Origin: Branchinecta lynchi
Lineage: Eukaryota > Arthropoda > Branchiopoda > Anostraca > Branchinectidae
DNA: 64,000 bases
Direction of reading: 5' to 3'
NCBI GenBank assembly: GCA_023053575.1
Contig: JAKZAP010000014.1
Coordinates: 16,518,938 to 16,582,937 of the forward strand
Positions within the stretch are counted from its first letter, which is position 1. Each line of letters opens with the position of its first letter. A program made the position numbers and the translations under genes. The notes beneath the pieces are model-generated. The model worked only from the letters and a program-made list of their open reading frames with translations, ran no database searches and had not been told where the DNA came from. Shown here one piece after another: positions 45,090 to 56,781 of this stretch.

Positions 45090-45250
45090 TTCCACAAAAT
45101 ATCTTGTGGTTTTTCCACAAGTTCGTTTCTCCAACTTGAGCGTCTTTGAGCCTCAAGAGGACTCTTGCCAAGAACGGCCAAAATATAGCTCTAATGAAAT
45201 TCAGCTGACGTATTCCTTTTGCACCATCAAATAAATTTCTGAGTCGCATG
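45090..45250 (+). mobile_element. Family A body fragment
   Basis: CCACAAGTTCGTTTCTCCAA, GAGCCTCAAGAGGACTC, TTGCCAAGAACGGCC and TTCAGCTGACGTATTCC correspond to the + strand version of the 43271 copy, including one arm of its hairpin. Confidence 0.6.
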
Positions 45251-45650
45251 TCTAATTACTACAATGGCTAGTGTTAGGGACTTCCCCGTGATGATGGTGA
45301 GTTCTGTTACCTAATGAGCAAGGAAAGTAGGCTATAAAAAGGAAAAATCCTTGCAATTCGAATGACGAGGCGAATGGGCAAGACGAGAGGCAAGATAACA
45401 AAAAGTAAGGAAGAAGGACCAATATTTCCTAAAAATCTTCTCCCTACATGGATAGTCGAAAAATGGCCAAGAGCAGAGACATTTTATTCCGGGAACTAGG
45501 CGCTTTTCTGCTGTCTTTCTTCAGAAGTGCATTCTCGATTATTTGATTGTTGGTTTCCCTTGCTGTTCTGCACATTAGCCTGAGGCTGAAGACAAGTTTT
45601 ACCTTAAAATGTTTGAGGCTTTCGCACAGTCGAGCCATCAATCCTGAATT

Positions 45651-45719
45651 AAATATTCTTTGAGCCCAAGCTGACTTTGAAACATTTATTCAAACCGTGT
45701 AAACATTGTTTGAATAAAA
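45651..45719 (-). mobile_element. 69-bp family A 3' end with intact TSD
   Basis: AATCCTGAATT is duplicated at 45640-45650 and 45720-45730. The insert is only the family 3' end in inverted orientation (AAATATTCTTTGAGCCC, AAGCTGACTTTGAAAC, CATTTATTCAAAC). A severely 5'-truncated insertion. Confidence 0.8.
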
Positions 45720-45822
45720 AATCCTGAATTGCTTTTTCTCAACAGTTCCTAGATGGCCCTTTCATACTACCGTTTCCCTCCCAACCAGAACTGTCGATCA
45801 CCCTCTTATTTTGCCCACTTGA

Positions 45823-45847
45823 ACTATATATATATATATATATATTA
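45823..45847. repeat. (TA)n microsatellite
   Basis: About 25 bp of alternating TA. Confidence 0.8.
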
Positions 45848-46334
45848 TTTATAACCCGCCAAATACAGAATGTGGTAGCGGAGTAAAGGGAATAACGCGA
45901 AATAACACAAGATAACTAACAGTATTAACACACACAAACATTTAGACATAATTACTAACTGGACCTGAAAAAATATTATCGTCTTATCCGTTTACACCCC
46001 CATTTCTCGGCCTCTGTGTCATCCTTCCAGATTCCGGAATCTATTGTGTTTAGCGCCCCGGACTTCCTGACACTTTTTGGCTTGCCTTACCTTCCGGATG
46101 CCCTTCGACGAAAACAGAAATCTAGAATCCGGAAGAAATTCCAGATTCGGAAGGAATTCCGGATTCGAAGGATAAAGCCTGGTCATAACGCATGTGGTTC
46201 TCAAAATCAAATTACATTGAATTCCCTTTATTTCAAAACTTACACAGTCTAGCCGATTCTTGTTTTTTGTCAAAATAAAACAAAGAATCAAGGAATCGAC
46301 ATAAAAGGCAAACGTCGTTGGACATTTTCACATC
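45848..46334. other. No gene seen
   Basis: Contains an imperfect local repeat of AATTCCGGATTCG-like words at 46028-46165. No recognised gene. Confidence 0.35.
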
Positions 46335-47447
46335 ACCAATAACTAAAAAATATTGAAATAACCTAATTTGAAATCATTCCAGTTTAAAAGCTTTTAATGT
46401 AAACAAACCGCATTTAGAAATCCAAAGAAGGTCTTCAAAATCTTGCAAGAACGGTTTATGTTTCATACTGAATATCTCGCTAGCCAGTCCGACACTTTAA
46501 ACCTCTTTTCCATTAGCAAAGTAATAAAAAGTGTAATAAAACCAAATGGTTTTATTGCCCGATACCCCCCTGGTCACAACTTCATTAAGAACGGGAAATT
46601 ATCGATCATCTGACAAAACCGTCCAGTTTCCAACTGAGCATTAAGGATTAAAGTACGCCGCGTGGTCTTATTTGTCCCTGTTATACCAAAATCCGCATCT
46701 ATACATATATATCCACAAGTATACAAGAGTTGAACTTGAGGCGTGTCATAGACGAACTTAACTAACGGGAAATCTGGGTCCAGTTATCCATGAATAGGAG
46801 GGGGTCGGGGGTCGGGACCCATCAAATTGCATATCTAGACCCAAATATCCTCGACTATACCAACTTAAGAGTTTGATTCCAGTCACGGGTCAAAAACTTT
46901 AGCATGGGCAAATTGGGCTCACTTGCCCATCAACGGTGGGGGGGGGGGTGCTTCAACTTCACATGGATAATTCCCAACCCGGTGATCCAGAAGCACAAAG
47001 GAATTTCATCGCCATCTCCAGCTTTTGTCAAGTTAAAAAACATAAAAAAAATTGAGTTACCTTTTCGCAATTGCCCCTGAACCAAGTGGGGGTGTGGCTG
47101 GGGGCCAGCAAGAAGCAAAAACTTACCCAAATGCTCACAAACCTACCAAGTTTCAACATGATATCTGTTGATTCCTGTCACGGGTAACGAACTTTACTCC
47201 TGGGCAATCTGGGCCCAGTTGCCCATGAACGGTGTGGGTGGGGTAAGTGAAACTTTGAAGTAATTTCGCAGCCCTAGGATCTACAAGTGCAAGGAATTTA
47301 ATCGTCCTGTGTCTAGGTCTCGTCAAGTTATGAACATTGTTCGCTGGGCAATCTGAGCCCATTTGCCCCTGAACCGGGTCCGTATGGGTGGTGGGACCCC
47401 CAGAAGGCAAAACTAGACCCCGATACCCACACGTTTGATCCATGTTG
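46335..47447 (-). repeat. Family H element, copy 2, inverted relative to copy 1
   Basis: The reverse complement follows 9731-10715 throughout: GGGCCCAGTTGCCCATGAAC, GGGTGGGG, AGGACGATTAAATTCC and, at the far end, AAAAGCTTTTAATG and GCTAGCCAGTCCGACAC. Differences and indels are frequent, so both copies are old. Confidence 0.65.
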
Positions 47448-47929
47448 GCTTTTGAGGGAACCCAAATAAATGAACAAGAACACACAGCCAAAAACTGGAC
47501 ATTCCGGTGTTTCGTTACTAGCAGCTGAGCAGCAAAAAAATTAACTAGCAACAAAGATAACATGGTCGTTCTTAATCCGGCTAGCTTCGAGGGGGTTCTC
47601 AATTGGTTATAGATTACAGGCTCTTACTGTACACCTATTTGGGGAGTGAGTTTCCTCGCTGCAGTTTTCAATCATCTTCTGAAGTAAGAATCAAACGTGT
47701 TGAGATGAAGCAATATGTATGCATTTGAAGATCTTGCTAAGCCGTGGAATGGGGGGTAAACGTTGGGATGGCAAGTCATCTCCAAGTCAACTAGTTAAAA
47801 GCTCTCTGTAAATATAGGTTTCTCTTTGAATCCTTTCCTCTTCGAAACTCGGGAAAGTTGACTTTCAGTATAAATACAACTGACTGGAAACCACATATTA
47901 CAAAATGACTCCAGGTGGAAAAGTCAGCT

Positions 47930-47985
47930 GCGTTCTTCCTCAGCGATATTTCGGCCCTTCTTGGCAATGGTCCTCGTCAGGCTGT
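47930..47985 (-). mobile_element. Family A fragment
   Basis: AAGTCAGCTGCGTTCTTCC, CGATATTTCGGCCCTTCTTG and GGTCCTCGTCAGGCTG match a left arm of family A. Confidence 0.55.
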
Positions 47986-49616
47986 TGGACCGTTGGTAGA
48001 AGAAACGTTTCTTCCACCAACATTTTACCGCCCTATTGTCTATCGCCGGCTCGTTTGAGGAATAATGAGCGGTCCTTACACTCATATTGTTCCCTTATCA
48101 TTGTCCAAAACCCCACTTGGGAGCTACGAAGAGCAGTGGCGGAGCACAATGTATCTTTCCTATTCTTCGATCAGTAAACGGCGTGACCTTTAGCTACCCT
48201 GTATCCCTGGGCATTTCATTAGCGAAAGGGATACGAATCCTAGGGGATACAGCCCTGCTTGTGTGGCGATAGGGGCCTTTTTGAGAGCTGTGGTTTGATG
48301 GACAGCCCCGAAGAAAAGCTCGTTGCGAATCACTTATTTATTCACACAAAAAAATCAGCTTGGTTTTCGTCCGACTTAGCTTCGAAAACTTTATAGATGA
48401 CGTGTGTTGCTAATTCGGCCAATACCCCTTATGCACATCCTGGTAATTAAGGCCTATGATGAGTTGTTAAGAACTTGGTTATTAAGGACAGCGATAACCA
48501 AAAATAGTCTTCGTACACCGTGGAAAATATTCCTAAGTGTCTCAACTATCCCTAAGTATCTCTAACTTTCCTCGAAATCAGCTCGAATTTCTGGTAAGTA
48601 CCTCGCAGATATCGAAGTATCCCACGAGTTCATGGACGTTTTACTTCGGGATACTTCGACATATACATAGCTGTTTTGGGATACGTGAAGATACATTGGC
48701 ATACTTCAGGCTACTTCCGGAGACTTAAAGATAACTGGGATACTTAAAACTATGTCTGTTTTGCGGAAATTTCAGTTGTTTCAGAAAGGAAATTTGGACT
48801 TCAGTCGTTTCAAGTTATTAGAATCTGCGCTTCGCCTCACCTAGCTCGCCGTATCCTAAAGCATCTTTAAAGTATCTTTGTTAAATATGTAGCACCTGGA
48901 ATCTTGATGACCAACCTTAGGATGGGTCACCTGGGTTTTCTGTCTGTGAAAAAGAGGGCGCACGGAGCATCATCTGTTTTCATTGTGGTTACATCTAACG
49001 TTAGGGAGGGAAGGTCGCCGGTAAGCCTTGCTGCAACAGAGGTTAGCTTCGTTGAACATTAGTTATTTTCGAATAATCATGAGCAGTGCTATGGGTCCTT
49101 GGAACTAAGTAGAGAGGAAGAAAGAATTTTCACTGACGACCAGGAAACACATATTTATTTGTAGCGTATTATATGTTATATTATGATTATGCCGCTTCAT
49201 CTTTTCCTGCTATTTGGGTCCGCGGACGTGTTCGAATTCCGCCTATTTCCATTCCTATGATTGATTTTGAAAGACAATCCTTATTGGCTATCTCGAAATC
49301 GGAAAAGTGATTTACATAATATCCAATAGATGGGAGTCGGGAAGGGTTTTGATGGATGCGTGCAGTTGAAACTTAGTTTTCCTCAATGGGTGCCAATATT
49401 TCCAAGTTGCGGTGATGAATGACAGCATTGTTCCCGGATAAGTGTGGCGGGAACCGATTTATGGGATATTGAGGGTTCAAGAAGGGGTTGGGACGCTTTT
49501 ATTGTGTGAAGGAGAGGGTGGCGAGGAAATGGAAGGAGTGCGCACTTTTACTGGAAGATTGATAACACTAGAGCGAGCAGTGATAAACTGAAGCGAGCTA
49601 ACAACTTGAAAATATA
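47986..49616. other. No gene seen
   Basis: About 1.6 kb. A stretch rich in (A/G)TATC-type words (TAAGTATCTC, GAAGTATCCC, GGGATACTTC) at 48525-48750 forms weak tandem and inverted repeats. The ORFs around 47905-48272 are short and begin inside a family A fragment. Confidence 0.4.
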
Positions 49617-49794
49617 CACTGTCAGACCTTTCGTAACAGATAAAGAGGCTCGGTTTCAACAGACAACACTTAGGATGTTAGCTGTTATGATGTTGCAAAT
49701 GTTACGCGTTGCAAAATCATAATATATAACATCCCAAGTGTTATCTGTTGAAACTGAGCATCCTTGTGTTATCTGTTTAAAACTTCCGACAGTG
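49617..49794. mobile_element. 178-bp foldback MITE with CACTGTC ends
   Basis: The two halves are inverted copies: CACTGTCAGACCTTTCG against AACTTCCGACAGTG, and GGTTTCAACAGACAACACTT against AAGTGTTATCTGTTGAAAC, around a GC loop with TTGCAAATGTTACGCGTTGCAA. TA-rich flanks; TSD unclear. Confidence 0.7.
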
Positions 49795-50137
49795 TAATAC
49801 CCGAGGTAATATCAAAATCAAACCTTTATGAGATTGTGAAGAGCATACGATTCTATAGAACTTGCAGCATTTTCTATGTTACCAAGGTCTCCAAGCTCTT
49901 TGAAATCATACCCGAGCTCCAGATTCCAAAATACATCTTTTCTTATTACCTTACGCAGACAGACAGGTAAGGAAAACAAGTCATTAGATGTATTTTTAGA
50001 GGATTATCCGTCAGTTTAAGAAGAGTGCAGCACAGAGCGAGCCGAATGATTGGTGATCTCCCAAAGTGATGGTAAAATTCCCACCAGGGTCATGCTTACT
50101 TCTACGTTCAGTGTCTGTTCTGCTACTGCGTGGCTAT

Positions 50138-50464
50138 GGTAGCGTTCCAGCGAAGTTATTACAAGTTACGATGATAAGAGGAGGGGCGATCGCCGTATTG
50201 TGGTAGTTATCACGCTCTCTTGAACGAAAATAATAACTACTCGAACATACGTCATCACTCTTGCGGGAGTTCATGCCGAACCGATAGTTATTATCACTTA
50301 TGATGCTCGCGACCATCATAACTAAATAGTAACGATCATAACCGTCGTGGAACGAAAATAATAAGTGGGAGGAGCCAGTTTTCTTATTACGGCGGGCTGT
50401 GGAACGGCAATAATAACAAGAATAGTAACGATCGTAACTAATAAGACGTCGCTGGAACACTACC
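50138..50464. mobile_element. 327-bp TIR element, PIF/Harbinger-like
   Basis: ~34-bp imperfect TIRs (GGTAGCGTTCCAGCGAAG and GTCGCTGGAACACTACC, continuing into GTTACGAT/ATCGTAAC) flanked by TAT at 50135-50137 and 50465-50467. A 3-bp target and GG-start TIR fit PIF/Harbinger (inference). The interior repeats ACGAAAATAATAA words. The antisense ORF 50134-50460 is the element itself. Confidence 0.65.
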
Positions 50465-51767
50465 TATATCATAATCTTCGGAAGCACAGCGATTGCTTCA
50501 TGAATTTGAAATCGTAATATCCCATAGCATTCAATTCCTTCCGAGCATTCAGTTCCTTCCAGAATGTGTGCTTGGCCCCAACGAAATACAATAGATTCTA
50601 GTTTGTTTTGTCTTTCTTCTTCTTTTCCTCCTTCCCTTTCCTGCTCTGTTTTTGTTTTTTTCTTTTGACGTAATACAAATTACGATCAAGCCCCACACAT
50701 TGACAGACCTTACGTTAAGCCTTACGGTGGGGCCGTAAAGAGTTAAAAGTGTCACTTTTCTATGAATAAAACTGAATCAACCTCTTTTAAATAATTATTA
50801 TTTAACACTCGAATAAAATTGTCTTTCGTTACCTTCCAGTTCACTGCAAATCTCGAGGTAGCTTCTTGACTCTTTGACCGCACCGATTATTTCCCAAAAT
50901 AGATTTAGTAGACGAAATAACCAAAAGAAAAAAAAATTGTGATTTGATTCGCTCCAGGAGTAATTTAACGCATTGACGTAGTTTGCCAAAATTGTATTTA
51001 ATTAAAGTTTCCTGAATATCAGTTAGCCGAGAACTGTTATGTTTAATGTTCATCGTAAATTGTGGCGGTTGAACCATCAAATGTCTGCTAAAATTAAATG
51101 ACGGTGAAATTCTCAACCCCGGGATGTATGGCAAAGGAGACATAAGGGGTATTTATCGCCGTATTTTCTTTTTATTACCGACCGCGAAATTCACGCCGTT
51201 CGGGCTGAATAGATTTACTGGCTGGTCTTGATTAAGGAACATCTTCCTAAATCAGTCGTAGTTACATTCTATCTTCTTTCCGAGGGGTTGGGCACTCTCA
51301 AGCACCTGGTTTACACATACGGTTAGTTCGTAACCTCTTCGTTCTTGGAACAGATTCAGACTGAACCGAGAGGAGCACACGAAGGCTTGTTTGTAACTGT
51401 GGACATTTCTGAGCCAGTTTGACATTCGTGATGACTGTGATTAAGGCGGGAAATTCAAATTTCACTACAGATTTCTTATTTGTTAAAAGAGGTATAATAA
51501 ATAATTAATTATTTTTTTAAATAACCATTAAAAATATGCTATTTCTGCTTTAAAATATTTCCACTTCCTGTTCGAAATTATTATTTGATGAATGGTCAGC
51601 TTGGCTTCAAACCTTATATAAAATCGGTCAGTCAGGCAAATATTTTTTTTTAAATATGTCGTTTTTGCTTTAAATTACCTCCATTCTCTGATAACTCTTA
51701 ACATTTCTCATCACAAAGTATCACAAAACTGCTTATTCATTCACTTGAAAGTCTCTAACCTCTGCTG
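50465..51767. other. No gene seen; possible LINE tail at 50690-50785
   Basis: A 3'-UTR-like stretch ends TATGAATAAAACTGAATC on the + strand. The rest is AT-rich and unassigned. Confidence 0.35.
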
Positions 51768-52851
51768 AGAATTGATATATTTTGCTGAAACTTCGTGTGA
51801 CGATCCGCTGGGTCAAAGTACAGGTCAAGTTCGTAGATGGGCTCCATAGCTATATATTCAGGGGTGGGAGCCATGGTGAATCCGAATCTGAAAGTTATTT
51901 TCTCGTCGGACAAGTAGTCTGACAAAAACCGGAAAATTTGTGAAAAGTAGAAGTTGAATCCGAAGTTGATTATAGGTTTGAACCTGAAGTGGTAAAACCC
52001 AATGATGTGGTCGATATAGGGTGAGGAGACATGCTGTTGTAGCTTTTGAACATACTACAGAAGTTTATTTATCTCCAAAGTCCCAACCGGCATTTACTGG
52101 GTCGAAAAGGCAGAATACGTTAGTCTGGCAACTGTCTGGTGAACAATTTGATAAAATTTGGCGACCAATTTTCTGAAAAATCAGGTGGCTATACCAGTCC
52201 CCACCCTACCCCTTTCTGCACACAAGCGAAAGCTCTGAGCGTGGATGACGACACTCTTTGTTTAATCTATGAACATCGGAGGGATAGACTATGTAAACCT
52301 AGCGTATACATAGTCTTTGAGGTTTGAGCATTCACTGGCAAAGTAAAGGCCAAGTTCGTAGATAGGTCCTTTAGCCTTATTAAGGGTGAACAAAAAGTAT
52401 TTTGTTTATAAGCTAATGAGATGTTCGTTGAGGGGTAAGGAGGCCGGCTGGTAAGGAGCTTGCTGGACAAATGATTCGCCAGGAATTCGGCCGAAACTGG
52501 AAATCTGATTGAAGCTCGAAGTTGTTTTTGAAGTCGGTTAGAGATTCGGTATCGGGGTAAGGAGACATGCTGAGTAGAATTTTGAATTGTATTTCCTTGA
52601 CGGATGAGCTGGCAGAATTCGCAAAACTCTGGAAATTTGGATCGAAAAGTTCGGCTCTCAGTGTCACTAGCTTATTTGCTCTTCATGCAGTTCGCCAGGT
52701 GCTGCTAAAATACGAGGAATTTGAAGAAAAAAAATTTAAAAGACCTTTCTGAAGTCGATCAGAGATGAGGTACTGTAGTAAACATGCTTGCTTAATCCAC
52801 ATGTGAACTGATCATTTGTGAGCAAAATCCTTGAGATAAGAATGATCATGG
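51768..52851 (+). mobile_element. Decayed family F sequence (two blocks)
   Basis: Blocks at 51768-52045 and about 52328-52851 carry CAGGTCAAGTTCGTAGATGG, CTCGTCGGACAAGTAG, GGTAAGGAGACATGCTGA and GGAATTCGGCCGAAACTGG. The region between (52046-52327) is unassigned. Termini were not found. Confidence 0.55.
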
Positions 52852-54540
52852 TTCGTCCGTGGCCGAGTGGTTAGCGCGCCGGACTCTCAAGTGAAAGGTC
52901 GCTTGTTCGAGTCTCGGTAGTGCCTACTCTTTGGTTTGGGACGGGGGTTAGTGGCGTAACCCTGTAAGACAAGCCAAAGTCCACCCAGCTTCAAATGGGT
53001 ACCTGGAGAAATCCGGGGAAGGTGACAGGAAGGGTGTGTGAAAGCACAGGATGGCTGGCCCCCAACCCCCCATTGCACTTCCTGGCTGAGGGCCGAGAGT
53101 CGGAGATCAGCACCGCCAGCTTAGCCTGTCAAGGCTAGTGCTGATACCCAGGGGCGTCGCAAGGGGGGGGGGGGTGCAGCACCCCCCCACCTTTTTGAGA
53201 TTCGGTAAAATTTTGGGCCGAAGGCCAAAAATTGTACTAAAATTGTTCGGTATTTTTTCGATAGCAGAACTGTTCGATATATTTACGGGGATTCGGTAGT
53301 TATATAGAATAATAAATAGGCAATCTGTACAAATCTCTTCGGTATAATGATCGGGATTCGGTATATTCGTCAGTATTCGGTAGTTATCACGAATTTGGTG
53401 AGAGTATATTTATAGAGATTCCGTAGTTACGCAGAACCCCGAATAACCTATTGGTTCAAAATTATTCGGTATCATCATTAGTATTCGGTAATTTATGCAG
53501 TATAATTTCCAGGATTAGCAAGTTAACCACGAATACTGACTTTGTTCCAGTTTCGACGAAAGTATACCGAATATGAATATTGTTCGGTAGTCTTTCGATA
53601 CCAAAACAATTCGGTATAATAACCGGGATACGCTAGTTATACAGAATCCCGAACATCCTATCGGCCTAAACTTTTTCGGTATAATAAGTGGAATTCGGTA
53701 ATTTATTCGTTATAATTGCCAGGATTTGGAAGTTACCACGAACCGCAGAAGACGTCGAAACTCAGAAGACGTCGAGTGAAGCACTGGTCACAGACAAAAG
53801 GGATGATCTATGATATCATCAATAGTCCTTACTTTTATTTTGGGTTCCAAAAAGAATATCTATCCAAAAATATTTCGAAAATCCGCCTGCAGCCCTTTTC
53901 GTAATATTCTCTATTTTGTGTAACGTCGCGTCATTTGACGGGGGTTTCAAGCCAGTTTTAGGATTGAGATTTCGAAACATTAAAAGGTAGAATTTGGATG
54001 GAAATTGAGATTAAAATTAAAAGCAAAAAAAAATTTAGCCTGCGGCGCTCACTTTATGTGATTATGGGTAGTATATTGACTAGACTACAGTTACTGCTGC
54101 TGTCGAAACGTCGCTCCATCCGGTTTCGGGAACTTCTTGGAGTCTCGGTGTTTAATCAACGGTAAATGATAGAATTTGATAGAGAAGTAGTTAGTTTTAG
54201 CCTACAGCAAAAATATTGATTTCGAAAATTTTCGCCTGCGGCGCTCGATTTAATTTTCTAGTCGCTATAAGAGGTAGAAGCCGTTACTGAAATCACGCCC
54301 GGCAGTATATTCTCCATGTGGCCTTCGCCAGAACGCTGCCTAATAGTTGGCTTATCGTCTTTCATGCTGCCGTTTATTGTTACTCTTCCTACGTAATCTT
54401 CTCTGTTCCATAATTTAAAGCTCAAATTCTTAGTTCTAGGATTCGGTAAAATTTTTGAAAGATTCGGTAAAATTTTTGCTCTGCACCCCCCCACCGAAAA
54501 TGCACTTGTGACGCCCCTGCTGATACCTTTACCCTTTTTT
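52852..54540 (+). mobile_element. tRNA-derived SINE (~305 bp) split by a hAT element
   Basis: The head reads TCCGTGGCCGAGTGGTTAGC, a perfect pol III A-box (TGGCCGAGTGG), and later TTCGAGTCTCGG as B-box. The body contains AAATGGGTACCTGGAGAAAT and GCTAGTGCTGATACC. After removing the hAT element (53149-54519 plus one 8-bp TSD) it continues TTTACCCTTTTTTT, a pol III-like T run. It is flanked by an imperfect ~100-bp direct repeat (52747-52851, 54541-54629). Confidence 0.75.
53149..54519. mobile_element. 1371-bp non-autonomous hAT element inside the SINE
   Basis: Perfect 8-bp TSD CTGATACC (53141-53148, 54520-54527). Inverted ends CAGGGGCGTCGCAAG and CTTGTGACGCCCCTG, with subterminal GATTCGGTAAAATTTT repeats. 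The interior has many ATTCGG(T)A words (ATTCGGTAGTTAT, TTCGGTATAATGA). No transposase ORF; one 62-codon and one 112-codon frame are not recognisable. Confidence 0.92.
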
Positions 54541-54629
54541 TTCTGAAGTCGATCAGAGATGAGATACTGGAGTAAACATGCTTGCTGAATCCACATGTGA
54601 ACTGATCCTTGAGATAAGAATGATCATGG

Positions 54630-54999
54630 ATCCTAGGAAATCACGAGAATTTATCGTTTGGTAAAAGTATTTTACTTTTGCACTTGGCTGTGATGATGCG
54701 CACTTTAAGGGCGCTAAAAATTCATCTGTAATCGAATCCCTTAAGGCATAAATGATCCTGGTCCCTTTATGATCATGAATATATATGGTTTGGTAAGAAG
54801 TATATTTTACTTTTCGAATAAGATGCGCACTTTAAGGGTGCTAGAAATTAATTTCTAGTCAGAACTCTCGGCAGACATGATCATGGGCTCATGAGGATCA
54901 CGAACACTTATATTTTGCTTGAAAGTATATTTTGTACTTTTCGGTTACGACGAGTACTTTAAGGGATGGTTGAATCTGGGAAGTAACATTTCTAAGCCA
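54630..54999. repeat. Three degenerate ~120-bp units
   Basis: Units near 54630, 54750 and 54870 share ATGATC(A/C)TGG, GATCA(C/T)GA, AAAGTATATTTTACTTTT and GCACTTTAAGGG-GCTA-AAATTCAT. The same units border the family B copies at 25.5-26.1 kb. Confidence 0.55.
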
Positions 55000-55979
55000 G
55001 TCTTGCCAAGTTGCTAATGTTAAGGTAAAGTTTCGTCGTGCTAGCACATCTGGAAGTACCTTAAATCGCTATCACTGGAATTCCGCTCCCGTCCTCCAAC
55101 TCCCTCCAGAGGGCCCGAATCCAGTTCGGTTCTGTCACTGATGTATCTAAGGCTTATGCTTGTTCTTCCCACCAAGTGTCCTCCCAATTGCTACACTCTA
55201 AGCGTGTCAAGAAATCCCCCCCCCCCCGACTCCCCCCACATTAATTCGATCCTGTCCGCACCTGAAACGGAACATCTTATACATGAGTTCTTTCCGAAGA
55301 TCAAGTTTGATTACGATCCGATCCCCCGTTCAAAAGTTGGACATACCTCAAGATTCCGGATTCCCTTCCATCCACTCACACGATGGTCAATTCGGAGAAA
55401 CGACTGTTCCTAGGTTAAAATGGTCGAGTCCGTAGTATGCCTGCAAAGTTTCATTGTCCTAGCGCATGTGGAAGCATCTTAACGGGGGTCACCGGAATTT
55501 TGGAACCCTCCCTCTAACTCCCCCACAGTACCCGGATCCGGCCGGTCTTGTCAACTATGTATCTAGGGCTTGTCCTTGTTTCTTCCAGATGCCCATTCTG
55601 AAGGTCACACTATTTCCGGTTCCCTCCCCCTGTACCTCCCCCCAGAGTCAGCGGGTCCGTTCCGGACTTGAGTGTTGACATCTGAGACACAAGGTCTTTC
55701 CAAATATCAAGTTTCATTAAGATCCGATACCCCGTTCAAAATTAAACATACGTCAATATTCCGGATTCCCCCCCCCCCCCTCTACTCCCCCCGTGGTGGT
55801 CGGATCGGGGAAGTGACTATTTCCAAGTTACTTTGGTCGGGTGCCTAATATCCCTGTGACGTTTCATCGTCCTAGCACATCTGGAAGTACCCTAATTCGC
55901 AGTCGCCGGACTGACCGACCGGCAGACCGACGGAAAAGTGATCGGTATATGGCACTTGGCCGGAAGGCAAGTGCCATAA
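55000..55979 (-). mobile_element. Family E element, partial, diverged
   Basis: The reverse complement carries E modules (CCAAGTTTCATTGTCCTAGC, GATCCGATCCCCCGTTCAAA) and ends at 55979 with the palindromic terminus TATGGCACTTG / CAAGTGCCATA. The 3' half is missing. Confidence 0.7.
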
Positions 55980-55984
55980 GAACA

Positions 55985-56130
55985 TCAAAATGGTTGATTA
56001 TGGATAAATAGCAAAATGTCAAAGGGGTCTGGCGAAGACCCGGGAATGTACAAGATATATATTAAATGTCTGATAGATATTAAACTTCTGGAAAGAAACC
56101 TTTGGTCTTATTCTGAGCGGACACCTCCTA
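55985..56130 (+). mobile_element. Family F 3' remnant
   Basis: AAGGGGTCTGGCGAAGACC and GAAACCTTTGGTCTTATTCTG correspond to the last 140 bp of family F. It is followed by family B sequence at the same junction as the nested pair at 5864. Confidence 0.5.
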
Positions 56131-56312
56131 AAAAATCGTCGGAAGCCCGGAAGTTACGTATCGAAAAATAGCCAAACATTTCAAGTGTGAAAATCAATTA
56201 TTGTCATTAGAGGAGTTATAATATACAGTATTAAGTTTGGATCTCAGGTTTAAGAGTGGATGGAGCGGTTACGGAAGAACTTTGCATTGCCACTATAGGT
56301 ACGACTGGTCCT
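56131..56312 (-). mobile_element. Family B partial copy
   Basis: Diverged match to 5870-6062, closing with ACTATAGGTACGACTGGTCC-TTTAA (TTAA at about 56313-56316). Confidence 0.5.
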
Positions 56313-56316
56313 TTAA

Positions 56317-56781
56317 GAGCCCGCGCGATTTCCGGACGCAAGGGCTCCTTTTTCTTTCCTACATTTCCTTCAAATGTCGCATTCGTCGCTCTTCTTATCC
56401 CACATTTTCGCTCAGAAGTAATTGCTTTCTAAGTGCTCCAACAGAGGCGTAAAATTGAGTTCCAAAACTTTTCCCATGCCCTAGGAAAATTGTCCCTAGG
56501 GTTCCAAGAGGACACGCAGATCCCCTGATGAATTGAAATGTCACCAGTGTCAAGAGTTCTGTCTCTTTGCGGAAAATGTTGAGAACAGTTGACCTCCAGT
56601 TGTGTACATTCCTGGATGACAGTGACAGCAAATTGACGACGAAGTTTTATTTCTTCACGTTAAAAGTTTCCCCAGGGGAGAAACACTGACTGGCAATGAA
56701 GGGAAAAGGAACTGTGGGCTAGACCCCATCTCAAAGGGCTTAGTCCTGCGTCGTTTACCTGGATTATAAAGTTGTTTTCTA
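56317..56781. other. No feature seen
   Basis: Unassigned. Confidence 0.4.

Noticed and set aside
52852..52920. tRNA gene
   Set aside because: A- and B-boxes are good but acceptor and anticodon stems do not form, and a SINE body and T run follow.
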